Of a stretch of DNA of 41,921 nucleotides, positions 16,124 to 24,937 are shown piece after piece. Source of the stretch: DATDDB01 sp035260545 (GTDB taxonomy: Bacteria; Pseudomonadota; Gammaproteobacteria; Burkholderiales; Gallionellaceae); NCBI GenBank assembly GCA_035260545.1, contig DATFUZ010000060.1, positions 1-41,921 of the forward strand, written 5' to 3'. Position 1 is the stretch's first letter; every line of letters starts with the position of its first letter. Position numbers and translations under genes: made by a program. The notes beneath the pieces are model-generated. The model ran no database searches and was not told the origin of the DNA. It saw only the letters and a program-made list of their open reading frames with translations.

Positions 16124-17452
16124 TCACGCCACCTTTGCAGCAGCCTTTGCGGGCAGCGCCACGCGCCGCTTTTCAGGGAACACTATGCCGAATGTGCTGC
16201 CCCGGCCTTCCTCGCTTTCGATCTCCAGGTGGGCCTGGTGGCGGTTGGCCACGTGCTTGACGATGGCCAGCCCCAGTCCGGTGCCGCCGGTTTCGCGCGA
16301 TCGGCTGCGGTCCACGCGGTAGAAGCGCTCGGTGATGCGCGGCAGGTGCTGCGGGGAGATGCCGATGCCGCTGTCCTGCACGCTGAATACGGGCTGCCCG
16401 TCCTGTTCATACCAGCGCAATATGATCGTGCCTCCGACCGGCGTGTAGCGGATGGCATTGGATACCAGGTTGCTGAAGGCGCTGTGCAACTCGCGCGTAT
16501 TGCCGCTGAGTCCGAAGCTGCTTTCCAGTTTCAGCTCCAGGGCATGGCGCTGGTTGCTGAGCGAGGCGCCTTCCTGCTGCAGCGTCTTCATCAGCCGCGG
16601 CACGTCCACCGTCTCCTCCTGCAGGGTGTTCATGTCGTTCTCCAGCGTCGAAAGCGTCAGCAGGTCGTCCACCAGGTGGTTCATACGATAGGTCTGCTCG
16701 CTCATTAGCCGCAGGGCATGGCGCGCCATGTCGTTTTCGAGGTTGGGCATGTCCGCCAGGGTTTCGATGAAGCCGTTCACCACCGTCAGCGGCGTGCGCA
16801 GCTCATGCGAAACATTGGCCACGAAGTCGCGGCGCATCGCCTCCGCACGCTCGTAATGGGTGATGTCGCGGCTGATCAGCAGCTTGCGGTTCTTGCCATA
16901 GGCGACGATCTTGATCGACAGCACCATCTGGCTGTCCAGTCGCGAGCCGCGCAGCACCAGAGGCTGTTCGAACGACTGCTTTTCCAGATAGCCGATGAAT
17001 TCCGGCTGGCGCGCCAGGTAGGTGATCTGCTGGCCCGCATCGCGCTCGTGATCGAGGCCGAAATGCTGCTCCGCCAGAGGATTGCACCACTCGATATGGT
17101 CCGTGTCGTCCAGGATGACTACACCCTCGGGCAGGGCCGAGGTCGCTTCCTGCATCTCCTGCAGCGCCGCGATGCGCCGTTCGCGGTCGCGCACCTGGGT
17201 CTTGACCATCTTGTTCAGCCGGGAAAAGATGTCGCCCCACGCGCCCATGCCCTCGGGTGCGGGCCCGATCTCCGGATCCTCCAGCCAGCGCTCGAGCGCC
17301 GTGAGGTAGCGCAAATACATCAGCACCAGGGCAAGCAGCCCCGCGCCCAGCAGCAGCAACGCCGTGACGGGGCCGAACGCCGCCCACGCCGCCAGGCCCG
17401 GCAGCGCCAGCAATAGCAGCAGTAACAGCGTGCGTGGCCAGAAACCAGTCAC
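16124..17452 (-). CDS. phoR: phosphate regulon sensor histidine kinase PhoR
   Basis: PhoR is the membrane kinase that activates PhoB in phosphate starvation. The 442-residue product has two membrane segments at about 8-26 and 27-48, then a PAS region (about 98-200) containing LPEGVVILDDTDHIEW. The phospho-acceptor H216 lies in DFVANVSHELRTPLT. The ATPase boxes follow: N box SNLVSNAIRYTP, G1 VQDSGIGISP and G2 GGTGLGLAIVKH. It lies 80 bp after phoB on the same strand. pst and phoU genes are not in the window. Confidence 0.94.
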   Translation of the reverse strand: MTGFWPRTLLLLLLLALPGLAAWAAFGPVTALLLLGAGLLALVLMYLRYLTALERWLEDPEIGPAPEGMGAWGDIFSRLNKMVKTQVRDRERRIAALQEMQEATSALPEGVVILDDTDHIEWCNPLAEQHFGLDHERDAGQQITYLARQPEFIGYLEKQSFEQPLVLRGSRLDSQMVLSIKIVAYGKNRKLLISRDITHYERAEAMRRDFVANVSHELRTPLTVVNGFIETLADMPNLENDMARHALRLMSEQTYRMNHLVDDLLTLSTLENDMNTLQEETVDVPRLMKTLQQEGASLSNQRHALELKLESSFGLSGNTRELHSAFSNLVSNAIRYTPVGGTIILRWYEQDGQPVFSVQDSGIGISPQHLPRITERFYRVDRSRSRETGGTGLGLAIVKHVANRHQAHLEIESEEGRGSTFGIVFPEKRRVALPAKAAAKVA

Positions 17453-17532
17453 CGGAACATCCCTAGAATAGAGGTAATTTTGCCGGGATTATACGATGGG
17501 CCGCGCCGTGAACAAACCCGCAACGCTGAGGG

Positions 17533-18222
17533 TTATTCGGCGGCGGCGAAGCGGTAGCCGCTGCCGCGCACGGTCTGGACCATGCTGTCCAGGCCGGATG
17601 GTTCCAGTGCCTGGCGCAGGCGCCGGATGTGGACATCAACGGTGCGCTCCTCGACGAACACATGGTCGCCCCAGACCTGGTCCAGCAGCTGCGAGCGGCT
17701 GTATACGCGCTCGGTATGGGTCATGAAGAAGTGCAGCAGGCGGAATTCCGTCGGCCCAAGGTCGAGATTGTGGCCATTGGCCGTCACGCGGTGGGTGGTG
17801 GGCGCCAGCGACAACCCCCCCACGGTCACCGTTTCCTCGCTCATTTCTGGCGCGCGCCGCCGCAGCACCGCGCGAATGCGCGCCAGCAGCTCGCGGGGGG
17901 AGAACGGTTTGGTGATGTAATCGTCGGCGCCCGACTCAAGCCCCATGATCTTGTCGCGCTCCTCGGTGCGTGCCGTCAGCATGATGATGGGCACATTCTT
18001 GGTGCGCGGATCGGCGCGCCAGCGCTTGGCCAGCTCGATGCCGCCTATGCCGGGCAGCATCCAGTCGAGCAGGATCAGGTCGGGAAGTTCGCGGTTCACG
18101 TGCTCCAGCGCGCTCGTCGCGTCCTCAGCCTGTATGGCCTGGTAACCGCACTGCCGGACGTTGAACGCCAGCAATTCCTGAATAGCCGGCTCATCCTCTA
18201 CCAGCAGTATTTTGGCTGTCAT
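17533..18222 (-). CDS. phoB: phosphate regulon response regulator PhoB
   Basis: PhoB is the OmpR/PhoB-type transcription factor of the phosphate regulon. The 229-residue product has a receiver domain with the phosphorylation site D53 in LILLDWMLPG and the conserved Lys in DDYITKPFSPREL. The C-terminal winged helix (about 130-227) includes LGPTEFRLLHFFMTHTERVY and VEERTVDVHIRRLRQAL. A Pho box upstream indicates autoregulation. The gene lies 74 bp downstream of the symporter on the same strand but has its own promoter region. Confidence 0.95.
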   Translation of the reverse strand: MTAKILLVEDEPAIQELLAFNVRQCGYQAIQAEDATSALEHVNRELPDLILLDWMLPGIGGIELAKRWRADPRTKNVPIIMLTARTEERDKIMGLESGADDYITKPFSPRELLARIRAVLRRRAPEMSEETVTVGGLSLAPTTHRVTANGHNLDLGPTEFRLLHFFMTHTERVYSRSQLLDQVWGDHVFVEERTVDVHIRRLRQALEPSGLDSMVQTVRGSGYRFAAAE

Positions 18223-18264
18223 GTCAGATTCTGCCCTTGCATATGAATGTCATATTGCGATGAT

Positions 18265-18282
18265 ATGAGCAGTTTGTGACAG
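18265..18282 (-). promoter_or_regulatory. Pho box upstream of phoB
   Basis: On the minus strand CTGTCACAAACTGCTCAT resembles the 18-bp Pho box of two CTGTCAT-type repeats separated by an AT-rich tetramer. The first repeat matches 6 of 7 and the second about 4 of 7. It lies about 42 bp before the phoB start, in the position expected of an activator site replacing the -35. The inverted repeat TCATAT/ATATGA lies between the box and the gene. Confidence 0.65.
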
Positions 18283-18296
18283 ATATATTACAACTT

Positions 18297-19817
18297 TCAG
18301 GGATTGGGGTGGTGACGTACTCCCTCTGCCACATGCTCCGTGTGGCTGGCCGCGCGGTGGTGCAGCGCGGCGTGCGCGGGCTCCTCCGGGAGTGCGCTGC
18401 CCAGCAAATTGGGCGCAAGCGAGCCCGCGATCATGCCGAACATGCTGGCGAACATGCCGGCAAAATGCGCCGGCACGTAAGGATCGTCGGAACCGAAAAT
18501 CGAAATCCCCAGCCAAACCGCGAGTCCGCAGAAGATCGAAACCAGCGCGCCCTGCCTGGTTGCGCGCTTCCAGTACACGCCGGCCACCAGCGGCACGAAG
18601 GCCATCACCAGCGTGATCTGGTAGGCGTCCTCGACCATGCCGAAAATACCGGTCTTGGACTGCATGGCGTACAGCGTAACCAGGATGGTGAAGCTCACCG
18701 TCACGCCGCGCATCAGGTGCAGCATGCCGCGGTCGGAGATCCGGTGCGCGATCATCGGCTTCAGGATGTTCTCGCTGAACGTCACCGACGGCGCGAGCAG
18801 CGTTGCCGAGGCGCAGCTCTTGATGGCGGAGAGCAGGGCGCCGAAGAACATCACCTGTGCAAACAGCGGCGCATGGGTCAGCACCAGTTCCGGCAGAATG
18901 CGCTGCGTGGCCTTGGGATCGTTCGCGCTCAGGTAGCCTGCAACCATGTGCGGGTCGATCAGCGTGGCGGAATAGGCCAGGAACATCGGCACGAAGGCAA
19001 ATATGAAGTAGAGCACACCGCCGGCCACCGATGCCCACACTGCGATCTTCTCCGTCTTCGCCGACTGCACGCGCTGGAACACGTCCTGCTGCGGAATGGA
19101 GCCGAACATCATCGTCACCCAGGCTGCCGCGAAGGCGATGACCTCCTTGAGGTCAAGAGCGGGCCAGAAGTGGAATTTTCCCTGCTGCGCCGCCTGCTCG
19201 ACGACCGCGCTCACGCCGCCGACCTGGCCACTGATCTCGTGGCCGATGAACAGCATGCCCAGCACGATGATGATCATCTGCAGGAAGTCGGTGATCGCGA
19301 CCGCCCACATCCCGCCGAACATGGTGTAGACCAGGATGGTCGCGGAGCCTATCCACATGCCGCCCACGGTGCTGATCTCGCCGTTCGACACGATGTTGAA
19401 CACCAGCCCCAGCGCGCTGATCTGCGCGCCCACCCAGCCGAGGTAGGAGATCACGATGGCGAGGGTGGTCAGCACCTCCACCGCGCGCCCGAATTTCTTC
19501 TTGTAGAAATCGCCTATGGTCAGCAGATTCATGCGGTACAGCGGCGCCGCGAAGAACAGGCCCACCAGGATGAGGCACATCGAGGCGCCGAAGGGATCGG
19601 CCACCACGCCGTGCAGGCCTTCCTTGAGGAAGGTGGCCGGGATGCCCAGCACCGTCTCCGAACCGAACCAGGTCGCAAACACGGTCGCGGTGACCATGTA
19701 GAATGGCAGGTGGCGGCCGGCGACGGCGAAATCCTTGGTGTTATGCACCCGCGTGGCGGCATACAGCCCGATGCCAACCGAAATCGCCCAGTAGGCGATC
19801 ACAAACCAGAGCAGCAT
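18297..19817 (-). CDS. sodium:solute symporter (SSS family)
   Basis: A 506-residue transporter with about 13 hydrophobic segments. The SSS-family region MFGGMWAVAITDFLQ is near 170-184 and GSETVLGIPATFLKEG near 52. The substrate is not predictable with confidence; acetate, proline, pantothenate and others are used within the family. The last 26 residues are hydrophilic and contain seven His, an unusual tail for the family. The gene is followed on the same strand by phoB and preceded by the peroxiredoxin, whose terminator separates the two. Confidence 0.88.
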   Translation of the reverse strand: MLLWFVIAYWAISVGIGLYAATRVHNTKDFAVAGRHLPFYMVTATVFATWFGSETVLGIPATFLKEGLHGVVADPFGASMCLILVGLFFAAPLYRMNLLTIGDFYKKKFGRAVEVLTTLAIVISYLGWVGAQISALGLVFNIVSNGEISTVGGMWIGSATILVYTMFGGMWAVAITDFLQMIIIVLGMLFIGHEISGQVGGVSAVVEQAAQQGKFHFWPALDLKEVIAFAAAWVTMMFGSIPQQDVFQRVQSAKTEKIAVWASVAGGVLYFIFAFVPMFLAYSATLIDPHMVAGYLSANDPKATQRILPELVLTHAPLFAQVMFFGALLSAIKSCASATLLAPSVTFSENILKPMIAHRISDRGMLHLMRGVTVSFTILVTLYAMQSKTGIFGMVEDAYQITLVMAFVPLVAGVYWKRATRQGALVSIFCGLAVWLGISIFGSDDPYVPAHFAGMFASMFGMIAGSLAPNLLGSALPEEPAHAALHHRAASHTEHVAEGVRHHPNP

Positions 19818-19921
19818 GATTCAATCCAGAAAAAAGGCCATGCGAACGGCGCGATTGTAGCGCCGTTGGCGCAGGGGCGCACGCCGAAAAAAGCGGGTCT
19901 GGCGCCCCCGTGATCCGCCGC

Positions 19922-19953
19922 CAAAAACAAAAACGCCCCGGGGGCCCGGGGCG
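19922..19953 (-). terminator. Rho-independent terminator of the peroxiredoxin gene
   Basis: An 8-bp all-GC stem, CGCCCCGG with CCGGGGCG (19934-19941 and 19946-19953), closes a 4-nt loop. On the minus strand it is followed by TTTTTGTTTTTG. It lies 31 bp after the peroxiredoxin stop and ends that transcript before the symporter gene. Confidence 0.9.
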
Positions 19954-19984
19954 CTTTGCGTGAACAGGAAGCCCGGAAGCCGGC

Positions 19985-20584
19985 TTACAGTTCCTTGGCG
20001 TGCGCGGCCAGGTATTTCGCCACACCGTCCGGAGAGGCGTTCATGCCGGCATCGCCCTTGTTCCAGCCAGCCGGGCACACTTCGCCGTGCTCTTCGGTGA
20101 ACTGCAATGCATCCACCATGCGGATCATTTCGTCGATGTTGCGGCCCAAAGGCAGATCGTTCACCACCTGATGGCGCACCACGCCTCCCTTGTCGATCAG
20201 GAAGGAGCCACGGAAAGCCACGCCGCCTTCGGACTCGACGTCATAGGCCTTGCAGATCTCGTGTTTCACATCGGCAACCATGGTGTAGCCGACCTTGCCG
20301 ATGCCGCCCTTGTCCACCGGGGTGTTCTTCCACGCCAGATGAGTGAACTGCGAGTCGATCGACACGCCGAACACCTCCACGTTGCGCTTCTTGAACTCTT
20401 CCAGGCGGTGATCGAAGGCGATCAGCTCGGAGGGGCACACGAAAGTGAAGTCCAGGGGGTAGAAAAACACCACCGCATACTTGCCCTTGGAGGCGGCGGA
20501 AAAGGTGATGTCCTTGATTTCATTATTGCCAAGCACCGCAGTTGCGGTGAAATCGGGTGCGGTCTTGCCAACCAGTACGGCCAT
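19985..20584 (-). CDS. 2-Cys peroxiredoxin (AhpC/Prx1 type)
   Basis: This thiol peroxidase reduces hydrogen peroxide and organic peroxides. The 199-residue product has the peroxidatic Cys in PLDFTFVCPSE near 50 and the resolving Cys in HGEVCPAGW near 169. It carries both marks of over-oxidation-sensitive Prx1 enzymes: a GGIG loop and a C-terminal helix with the YL motif (AKYLAAH). A strong ribosome site (AAGGAG) and a consensus -35 promoter suggest high expression. No ahpF or oxyR is nearby, so the reductant is probably thioredoxin; this is inferred. Confidence 0.94.
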   Translation of the reverse strand: MAVLVGKTAPDFTATAVLGNNEIKDITFSAASKGKYAVVFFYPLDFTFVCPSELIAFDHRLEEFKKRNVEVFGVSIDSQFTHLAWKNTPVDKGGIGKVGYTMVADVKHEICKAYDVESEGGVAFRGSFLIDKGGVVRHQVVNDLPLGRNIDEMIRMVDALQFTEEHGEVCPAGWNKGDAGMNASPDGVAKYLAAHAKEL

Positions 20585-20622
20585 AGTTTTCTCCTTATTC
20601 TGACTAAAATGCTAGGCTTTCA

Positions 20623-20651
20623 AATTTAACCAGCTTAAACCCTGATGTCAA
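20623..20651 (-). promoter_or_regulatory. sigma-70 promoter of the peroxiredoxin gene
   Basis: On the minus strand a perfect -35 TTGACA (20646-20651) is separated by 17 bp from TAAATT (20623-20628), a 4-of-6 match to the -10. The predicted transcript starts about 32 bases before the ATG and includes the AAGGAG ribosome site. Confidence 0.7.
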
Positions 20652-20673
20652 CTAATAATACCCGGCCACGCGC

Positions 20674-22434
20674 CTATTGTACGATTTCCCCTATGCCTTG
20701 ATTGACCGAAGTACGGTGCAGCTGGGAATAGACGCCGTTCTTCGCCAGCAACTCGGCATGGGTGCCGGACTCGACGATGCGCCCGCCCTGCAACACCACA
20801 ATCCGGTCCGCCTTTTCGATGGTGGACAGGCGGTGGGCGATGATCAGCGTGGTCCGTCCGCGCATGAGGGTGTCAAGCGCAGCCTGCACGTGGCGCTCGG
20901 ACTCGGTGTCCAGGGCCGAGGTCGCCTCGTCCAGGATCAGGATGGGCGCATTCTTGAGCAGCGCGCGTGCAATGGCCAGACGCTGGCGCTGGCCGCCGGA
21001 AAGGCGCACGCCCTTTTCGCCAATCAGCGTGTTGAAGCCGTCCTCCATTTCCTCGATGAACTCCAGCGCATGCGCCGCCTTTGCCGCCGCGCGGATCTCG
21101 GCCTCAGGCACTTCGCGCGCCTGGCCATAGGCAATATTCGCCGCCACCGTATCGTTGAACAGAACCACCTCCTGGCTGACCAGTGAGATGTTCGCGCGCA
21201 GGCTGGCCAGGGTGAGCTCCTTCAGGTCGTGTCCGTCCAGGGTGATCTGTCCGCCTGTGGGGGTGTAGAAGCGCGGCACCAGATTGGCCAGCGTGCTCTT
21301 GCCGCTGCCCGATTTGCCCACCAGCGCCACGGTCTGTCCCGCGGGTATCGCCAGGTTGATGTCCTGCAGCGTCTTGCGCTCGTCGCTGCTGTAGTAAAAC
21401 TCCACATGGCTGAATTCCAGGCGTCCCGATGCGCGCCCGATTGCGGTCGTCCCGGTGTCGGTCTCGCTTTCCGAATCCAGCAGGGCGAAGATGCTTTCCG
21501 AGGCCGCCAAACCGCGCTGCATGTACTCGCTCACGCCGGTCAGGCGCTTGATGGGCGCGCTCAGCATCCCCATCGCGACCACGAAAGACAAGAAGGCGCC
21601 CACCGACAGTTCGCCGCTCCTGGATTGCTGGATCGCGACATAGATGATGGTGGCCAGAGCCATTGCCACGATAAACTGCACGATGGGCACATTGGCAGCG
21701 GCGGCCGTCGCCTGCTTCACCGCAAAGCGCCGCACCCAGTTGGCCTGCTCGTGAAAGCGCCGGCCTTCGTAGGCCTGGCCGCCGAACAGCTTGACCACCC
21801 TGTTCGCCTGCACGCTCTCCTGGACCACGTGCGTCATATCGCCCATGGCGCGCTGCCCGCTGCGGCTGGTCGACCGCAGGCGGCGGTTGATCACCGTCAT
21901 CACCACCACGATCAGCGGCGTGACCACGAACGCCAGCAGGGTGAGCTTCCAGTTGTACCATGCCATCACGCCGAGGAGCCCGATCACCACGATCGTGTCG
22001 CGAACGGTAACGGTTACCACCTGGGTCGCAGCGCCGGAGACCTGTGTCACATCATAGGTGAGCTTGGAAATCAGGCTGCCGGACACATGGTCGTCGTAGT
22101 AGCGCGCCGGCATGGTGAGCAGCTTGGCGAACATGGCATTGCGCAGATCCATCACCACCTTGTTGCCCACCCAGTTGATGGCATAGGTGCCGACGAATGA
22201 CGCTACGCCGCGCGCGAAAAAGATGACGAGGATGAACACCGGCGTCCAGCGAATGACAAATGCATCCTTGTGTATGAAGGTGCCGTTGATGAAGGGCTTG
22301 AGCAAGCCGGCCGCGAGCGGCTCGGTTGCGGCTGACAAAGCCATGCCGGCGATCGATGCGGCGAACATCGGCCAATAGGGTTTCACATAGCGCAGCAGGC
22401 GGAGGTAAAGCTGGGTGCTGGTCATCTCACTCAT
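20674..22434 (-). CDS. msbA: lipid A export ATP-binding/permease protein MsbA
   Basis: MsbA is the homodimeric ABC exporter that flips lipid A-core across the inner membrane. The 586-residue protein has six membrane segments in the first 310 residues, then one nucleotide-binding domain. Walker A is GKSGSGKST at 373-381, the signature LSGGQ at 478-482, Walker B ILILDEAT at 498-505 and the H-loop IIAHRLST near 531. The ATG at 22434 gives MSEMTSTQLYLRLL. An ATG three codons in, or a GTG three codons upstream, is possible, as no strong ribosome site decides. It diverges from cobS across 96 bp. Confidence 0.92.
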   Translation of the reverse strand: MSEMTSTQLYLRLLRYVKPYWPMFAASIAGMALSAATEPLAAGLLKPFINGTFIHKDAFVIRWTPVFILVIFFARGVASFVGTYAINWVGNKVVMDLRNAMFAKLLTMPARYYDDHVSGSLISKLTYDVTQVSGAATQVVTVTVRDTIVVIGLLGVMAWYNWKLTLLAFVVTPLIVVVMTVINRRLRSTSRSGQRAMGDMTHVVQESVQANRVVKLFGGQAYEGRRFHEQANWVRRFAVKQATAAAANVPIVQFIVAMALATIIYVAIQQSRSGELSVGAFLSFVVAMGMLSAPIKRLTGVSEYMQRGLAASESIFALLDSESETDTGTTAIGRASGRLEFSHVEFYYSSDERKTLQDINLAIPAGQTVALVGKSGSGKSTLANLVPRFYTPTGGQITLDGHDLKELTLASLRANISLVSQEVVLFNDTVAANIAYGQAREVPEAEIRAAAKAAHALEFIEEMEDGFNTLIGEKGVRLSGGQRQRLAIARALLKNAPILILDEATSALDTESERHVQAALDTLMRGRTTLIIAHRLSTIEKADRIVVLQGGRIVESGTHAELLAKNGVYSQLHRTSVNQGIGEIVQ

Positions 22435-22530
22435 GGCGCGCACTTTAGCAGAAATACGCCTGACGCGCCGGGAACTGGACAGCGGTGCGGCACGCTGCTA
22501 GTCTCCGTGCGACACAACTTCCGACCCGCC

Positions 22531-23319
22531 ATGAAGCAGGAATTCCGCATATTTTTGCGCGCGATCCAATACTTTACGCGCATCCCCGTGCCCGCCTACA
22601 TCGGCCACACCGCCGATCAACTGGGCCAGACCGCGCGTTATCTGCCGCTGGTCGGAGTCATCGTCGGCGCGCTTGCCGCCGTCCTGATGTGGCTGGCCGC
22701 CCACTTGCTTCCGCCAGGGATTGCCGTGACGCTGGGCATCGCCGCCGGCATCCTGCTCACGGGGGCGTTCCACGAGGACGGCCTGAGCGACTATGCGGAC
22801 GCTCTCGGCGGCACCTCCAAGGAGCGCGCCCTCGCCATCATGAAGGACTCGCGCGTCGGCGCCTATGGCGTGATTGCGCTTGTCCTGGTGCTGCTGCTGA
22901 AATACCAGACCCTGCTCGCGCTGGCCAGCAAGCACTCCGTCGCCTATGCCGCGTTCGCGCTGGTGGCCGGGCACGCGCTCAGCCGCGCGTTCGCGGTCAG
23001 CATCATGGCGACCCTGCCCTACGCGCGCACCGATGCCAGCGCCAAGGCGAAGGCGGTGGTGCAGCCGGCTACACGCGAATTCACTCTGCGCGCTGCTGCC
23101 GTCGCCGTGCCGGTGGCTCTGGTGGTGATTGGTGTGCTGATTGCCGCCGGCGCGCATTTCAATTCCCTGGTTGCTGCGCTGGCCATCGCACTCATCATCC
23201 GTGTTTACCTGGCGTGGAAATTTGCGCAGCGCCTGGGCGGCTACACCGGCGATTGTCTGGGCGCTGTCCAGCAGCTCACCGAACTCGGCTTTTACCTGGG
23301 GTTGCTCGCCGCACTTTGA
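22531..23319 (+). CDS. cobS: adenosylcobinamide-GDP ribazoletransferase (cobalamin synthase) CobS
   Basis: CobS joins adenosylcobinamide-GDP with alpha-ribazole (phosphate), the last joining step of cobalamin assembly, in the inner membrane. The 262-residue product starts MKQEFRIFLRAIQYFTRIPVP, the family's typical opening, and continues with LTGAFHEDGLSDYADALGG and the motif MKDSRVGAYG. About six hydrophobic segments are visible. An in-frame GTG at 22507 is an alternative start. It stands in a two-gene plus-strand unit with cobC, convergent with the main cobalamin operon and without a riboswitch. Confidence 0.94.
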   Translation: MKQEFRIFLRAIQYFTRIPVPAYIGHTADQLGQTARYLPLVGVIVGALAAVLMWLAAHLLPPGIAVTLGIAAGILLTGAFHEDGLSDYADALGGTSKERALAIMKDSRVGAYGVIALVLVLLLKYQTLLALASKHSVAYAAFALVAGHALSRAFAVSIMATLPYARTDASAKAKAVVQPATREFTLRAAAVAVPVALVVIGVLIAAGAHFNSLVAALAIALIIRVYLAWKFAQRLGGYTGDCLGAVQQLTELGFYLGLLAAL

Positions 23320-23330
23320 GCACTGCCCGC

Positions 23331-23867
23331 ATGCCGCGCGCGCTCACCCTCATCCGCCACACCACGCCCGCCATCGCGGCGGGCACCTGCTACGGCCAGA
23401 TGGACGTGGGCCTGGGCGCGGGCTTTGCGCAGGAAGCCGCAAAGACACTGGGGTGGATGGAACAGGCCGACCTCATTCTCAGCTCGCCGCTGACGCGCAC
23501 AGCCACGCTTGCCGAATATCTTGCCCGCGCCCAGGGCGCCGAGTTGCGCTTCGACGGCCGGCTGATCGAAATGCATTTCGGCGCCTGGGAAGGTCAGGCA
23601 TGGGACGCCATCGCACGCGACGAACTCGATGCCTGGTCGGCGGACCTCATGGGCTATGCGCCGCCGGGCGGCGAGCCCGCAAGCGCCCTGATGGAGCGCA
23701 CGCAGGCGCTGCTGGAGGACATTGCGCGCCTGCCGTACGCGCATATCGCTCTCGTGGCCCATGCCGGGCCGCTGCGCGCCATCCTCGCGCATCTGGCGGG
23801 CATTCCCCTGGCGCAGACGCTGGGCTGGGACCTGCCTTTCGGTACCGTGATCGGCGCCAGATATTAG
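23331..23867 (+). CDS. cobC: alpha-ribazole phosphatase (histidine phosphatase family) CobC
   Basis: This enzyme removes the phosphate from alpha-ribazole phosphate or adenosylcobalamin 5'-phosphate. The 178-residue protein has the histidine phosphatase motif LIRHTTPA with the catalytic His near residue 9, then SSPLTRT, EMHFGAWEG and VAHAGPLRAIL. The ATG at 23331 gives MPRALTLIRH. An in-frame TTG overlapping the cobS stop could add five residues. The gene follows cobS by 11 bp and ends 17 bp from the convergent cobT. The name follows Salmonella usage. Confidence 0.9.
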   Translation: MPRALTLIRHTTPAIAAGTCYGQMDVGLGAGFAQEAAKTLGWMEQADLILSSPLTRTATLAEYLARAQGAELRFDGRLIEMHFGAWEGQAWDAIARDELDAWSADLMGYAPPGGEPASALMERTQALLEDIARLPYAHIALVAHAGPLRAILAHLAGIPLAQTLGWDLPFGTVIGARY

Positions 23868-23884
23868 CCGCCCACGGCCGTTCG

Positions 23885-24937
23885 TCACAGCTTCTCCGAT
23901 ACCGCTGCCTCCGCGAAGGTCGCCATGCCGTTATGCAGCGCACACGCCGCGCGCAGCAGCGGCAGCGCCACCGCCGCGCCGCTGCCTTCGCCCAGCCGCA
24001 TGCCCAGATCGAGCAGCGGCCGCGCCTTGAGGGCCGCAAGCACCGCCGCATGTCCCGGTTCGGCGGATCCGTGGGAGTAGATCAACCAGTCCGCGCACGC
24101 GGGCGCGATGCGCGTCGCGGCCAGCGCCGCAGCGGTCGAAATGAAGCCGTCCACCAGCACCGGCAGCCCGCGCTGCGCGCAGGTCAGATACGCGCCCACG
24201 AGCGCCGCGATCTCGAAACCGCCCAGGCGGCGCAGGCACTCCATGGGTTCGCGCAGGTAGGCCGCGTGCAGTTCCAGCGCGCGCGCCAGCACGGCAATCT
24301 TGTGGGTCACGCCTGCGTGATCCAGTCCGGTGCCCGGCCCGGCCAGCACCACCGGCGAGGCGCGCAGCAGCGCACAGCCGAGCGCTGAAGCCGCGGTAGT
24401 GTTGGCGATGCCCATTTCGCCGCCGATATAGATCTGCGCGCCGTTTTCGACTGCGCGCAGTACGCTGTCGCGCCCGGCCTGCAGCGCCTGCGCCAGCTGC
24501 TGTTCCGTCATCGCCGGTTCGGCCGCGAGGTTCGCCGTGGCAGGCGCGATCCACGCCCGCACCACAGCGGGCAATTCCCCGGGATCGTTCACTGTGCCCA
24601 GGTTAACCACCTCAAGCCGTGCGCCCCAGGTGCGCGCGAGCACGCTGATCGCGGCTCCTCCGCGCGCGAAATTCTTCACCATCTCGCCGGTCACGGCCTG
24701 CGGAAATGCCGACACGTTTTCCGCGGCAACGCCGTGGTCGGCCGCGAATACCGCGATCGCCGCCTTATCCACGGCGGGGCGCTCCACGCCTTGCATCGCC
24801 GCCAGACGCACCGCAAGCGCCTCCAGCGTCCCCAGCGCGCCCGGCGGCTTGGTGAGTTCGCCTTGCCGGGCGAGCGCCCGGCCTTCCATGTCGCGGTTGA
24901 AAGGCTTGATCGGCTCGGAAATCCACTCGACTATCAT
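23885..24937 (-). CDS. cobT: nicotinate-nucleotide-dimethylbenzimidazole phosphoribosyltransferase CobT
   Basis: CobT activates the lower-ligand base to alpha-ribazole phosphate. The 350-residue product starts MIVEWISEPIKPFNRD with AAGGA 5 nt upstream. Reading further upstream gives arginine-rich non-family sequence that is the other frame of cobU. The catalytic glutamate is E317 in LGMRLGEGSGAA, the same number as in the Salmonella enzyme. GPGTGLDHAGV and the HGSAEPGH segment are also conserved. Its start overlaps the cobU stop by 4 bp (ATGA), so it is the last gene of the btuB-to-cobT operon. Confidence 0.95.
   Translation of the reverse strand: MIVEWISEPIKPFNRDMEGRALARQGELTKPPGALGTLEALAVRLAAMQGVERPAVDKAAIAVFAADHGVAAENVSAFPQAVTGEMVKNFARGGAAISVLARTWGARLEVVNLGTVNDPGELPAVVRAWIAPATANLAAEPAMTEQQLAQALQAGRDSVLRAVENGAQIYIGGEMGIANTTAASALGCALLRASPVVLAGPGTGLDHAGVTHKIAVLARALELHAAYLREPMECLRRLGGFEIAALVGAYLTCAQRGLPVLVDGFISTAAALAATRIAPACADWLIYSHGSAEPGHAAVLAALKARPLLDLGMRLGEGSGAAVALPLLRAACALHNGMATFAEAAVSEKL

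Noticed and set aside
22435..22530. A second cobalamin riboswitch before cobS
   Set aside because: The msbA-cobS gap is only 96 bp and lacks the B12 box, so the roughly 175-nt aptamer cannot fit.
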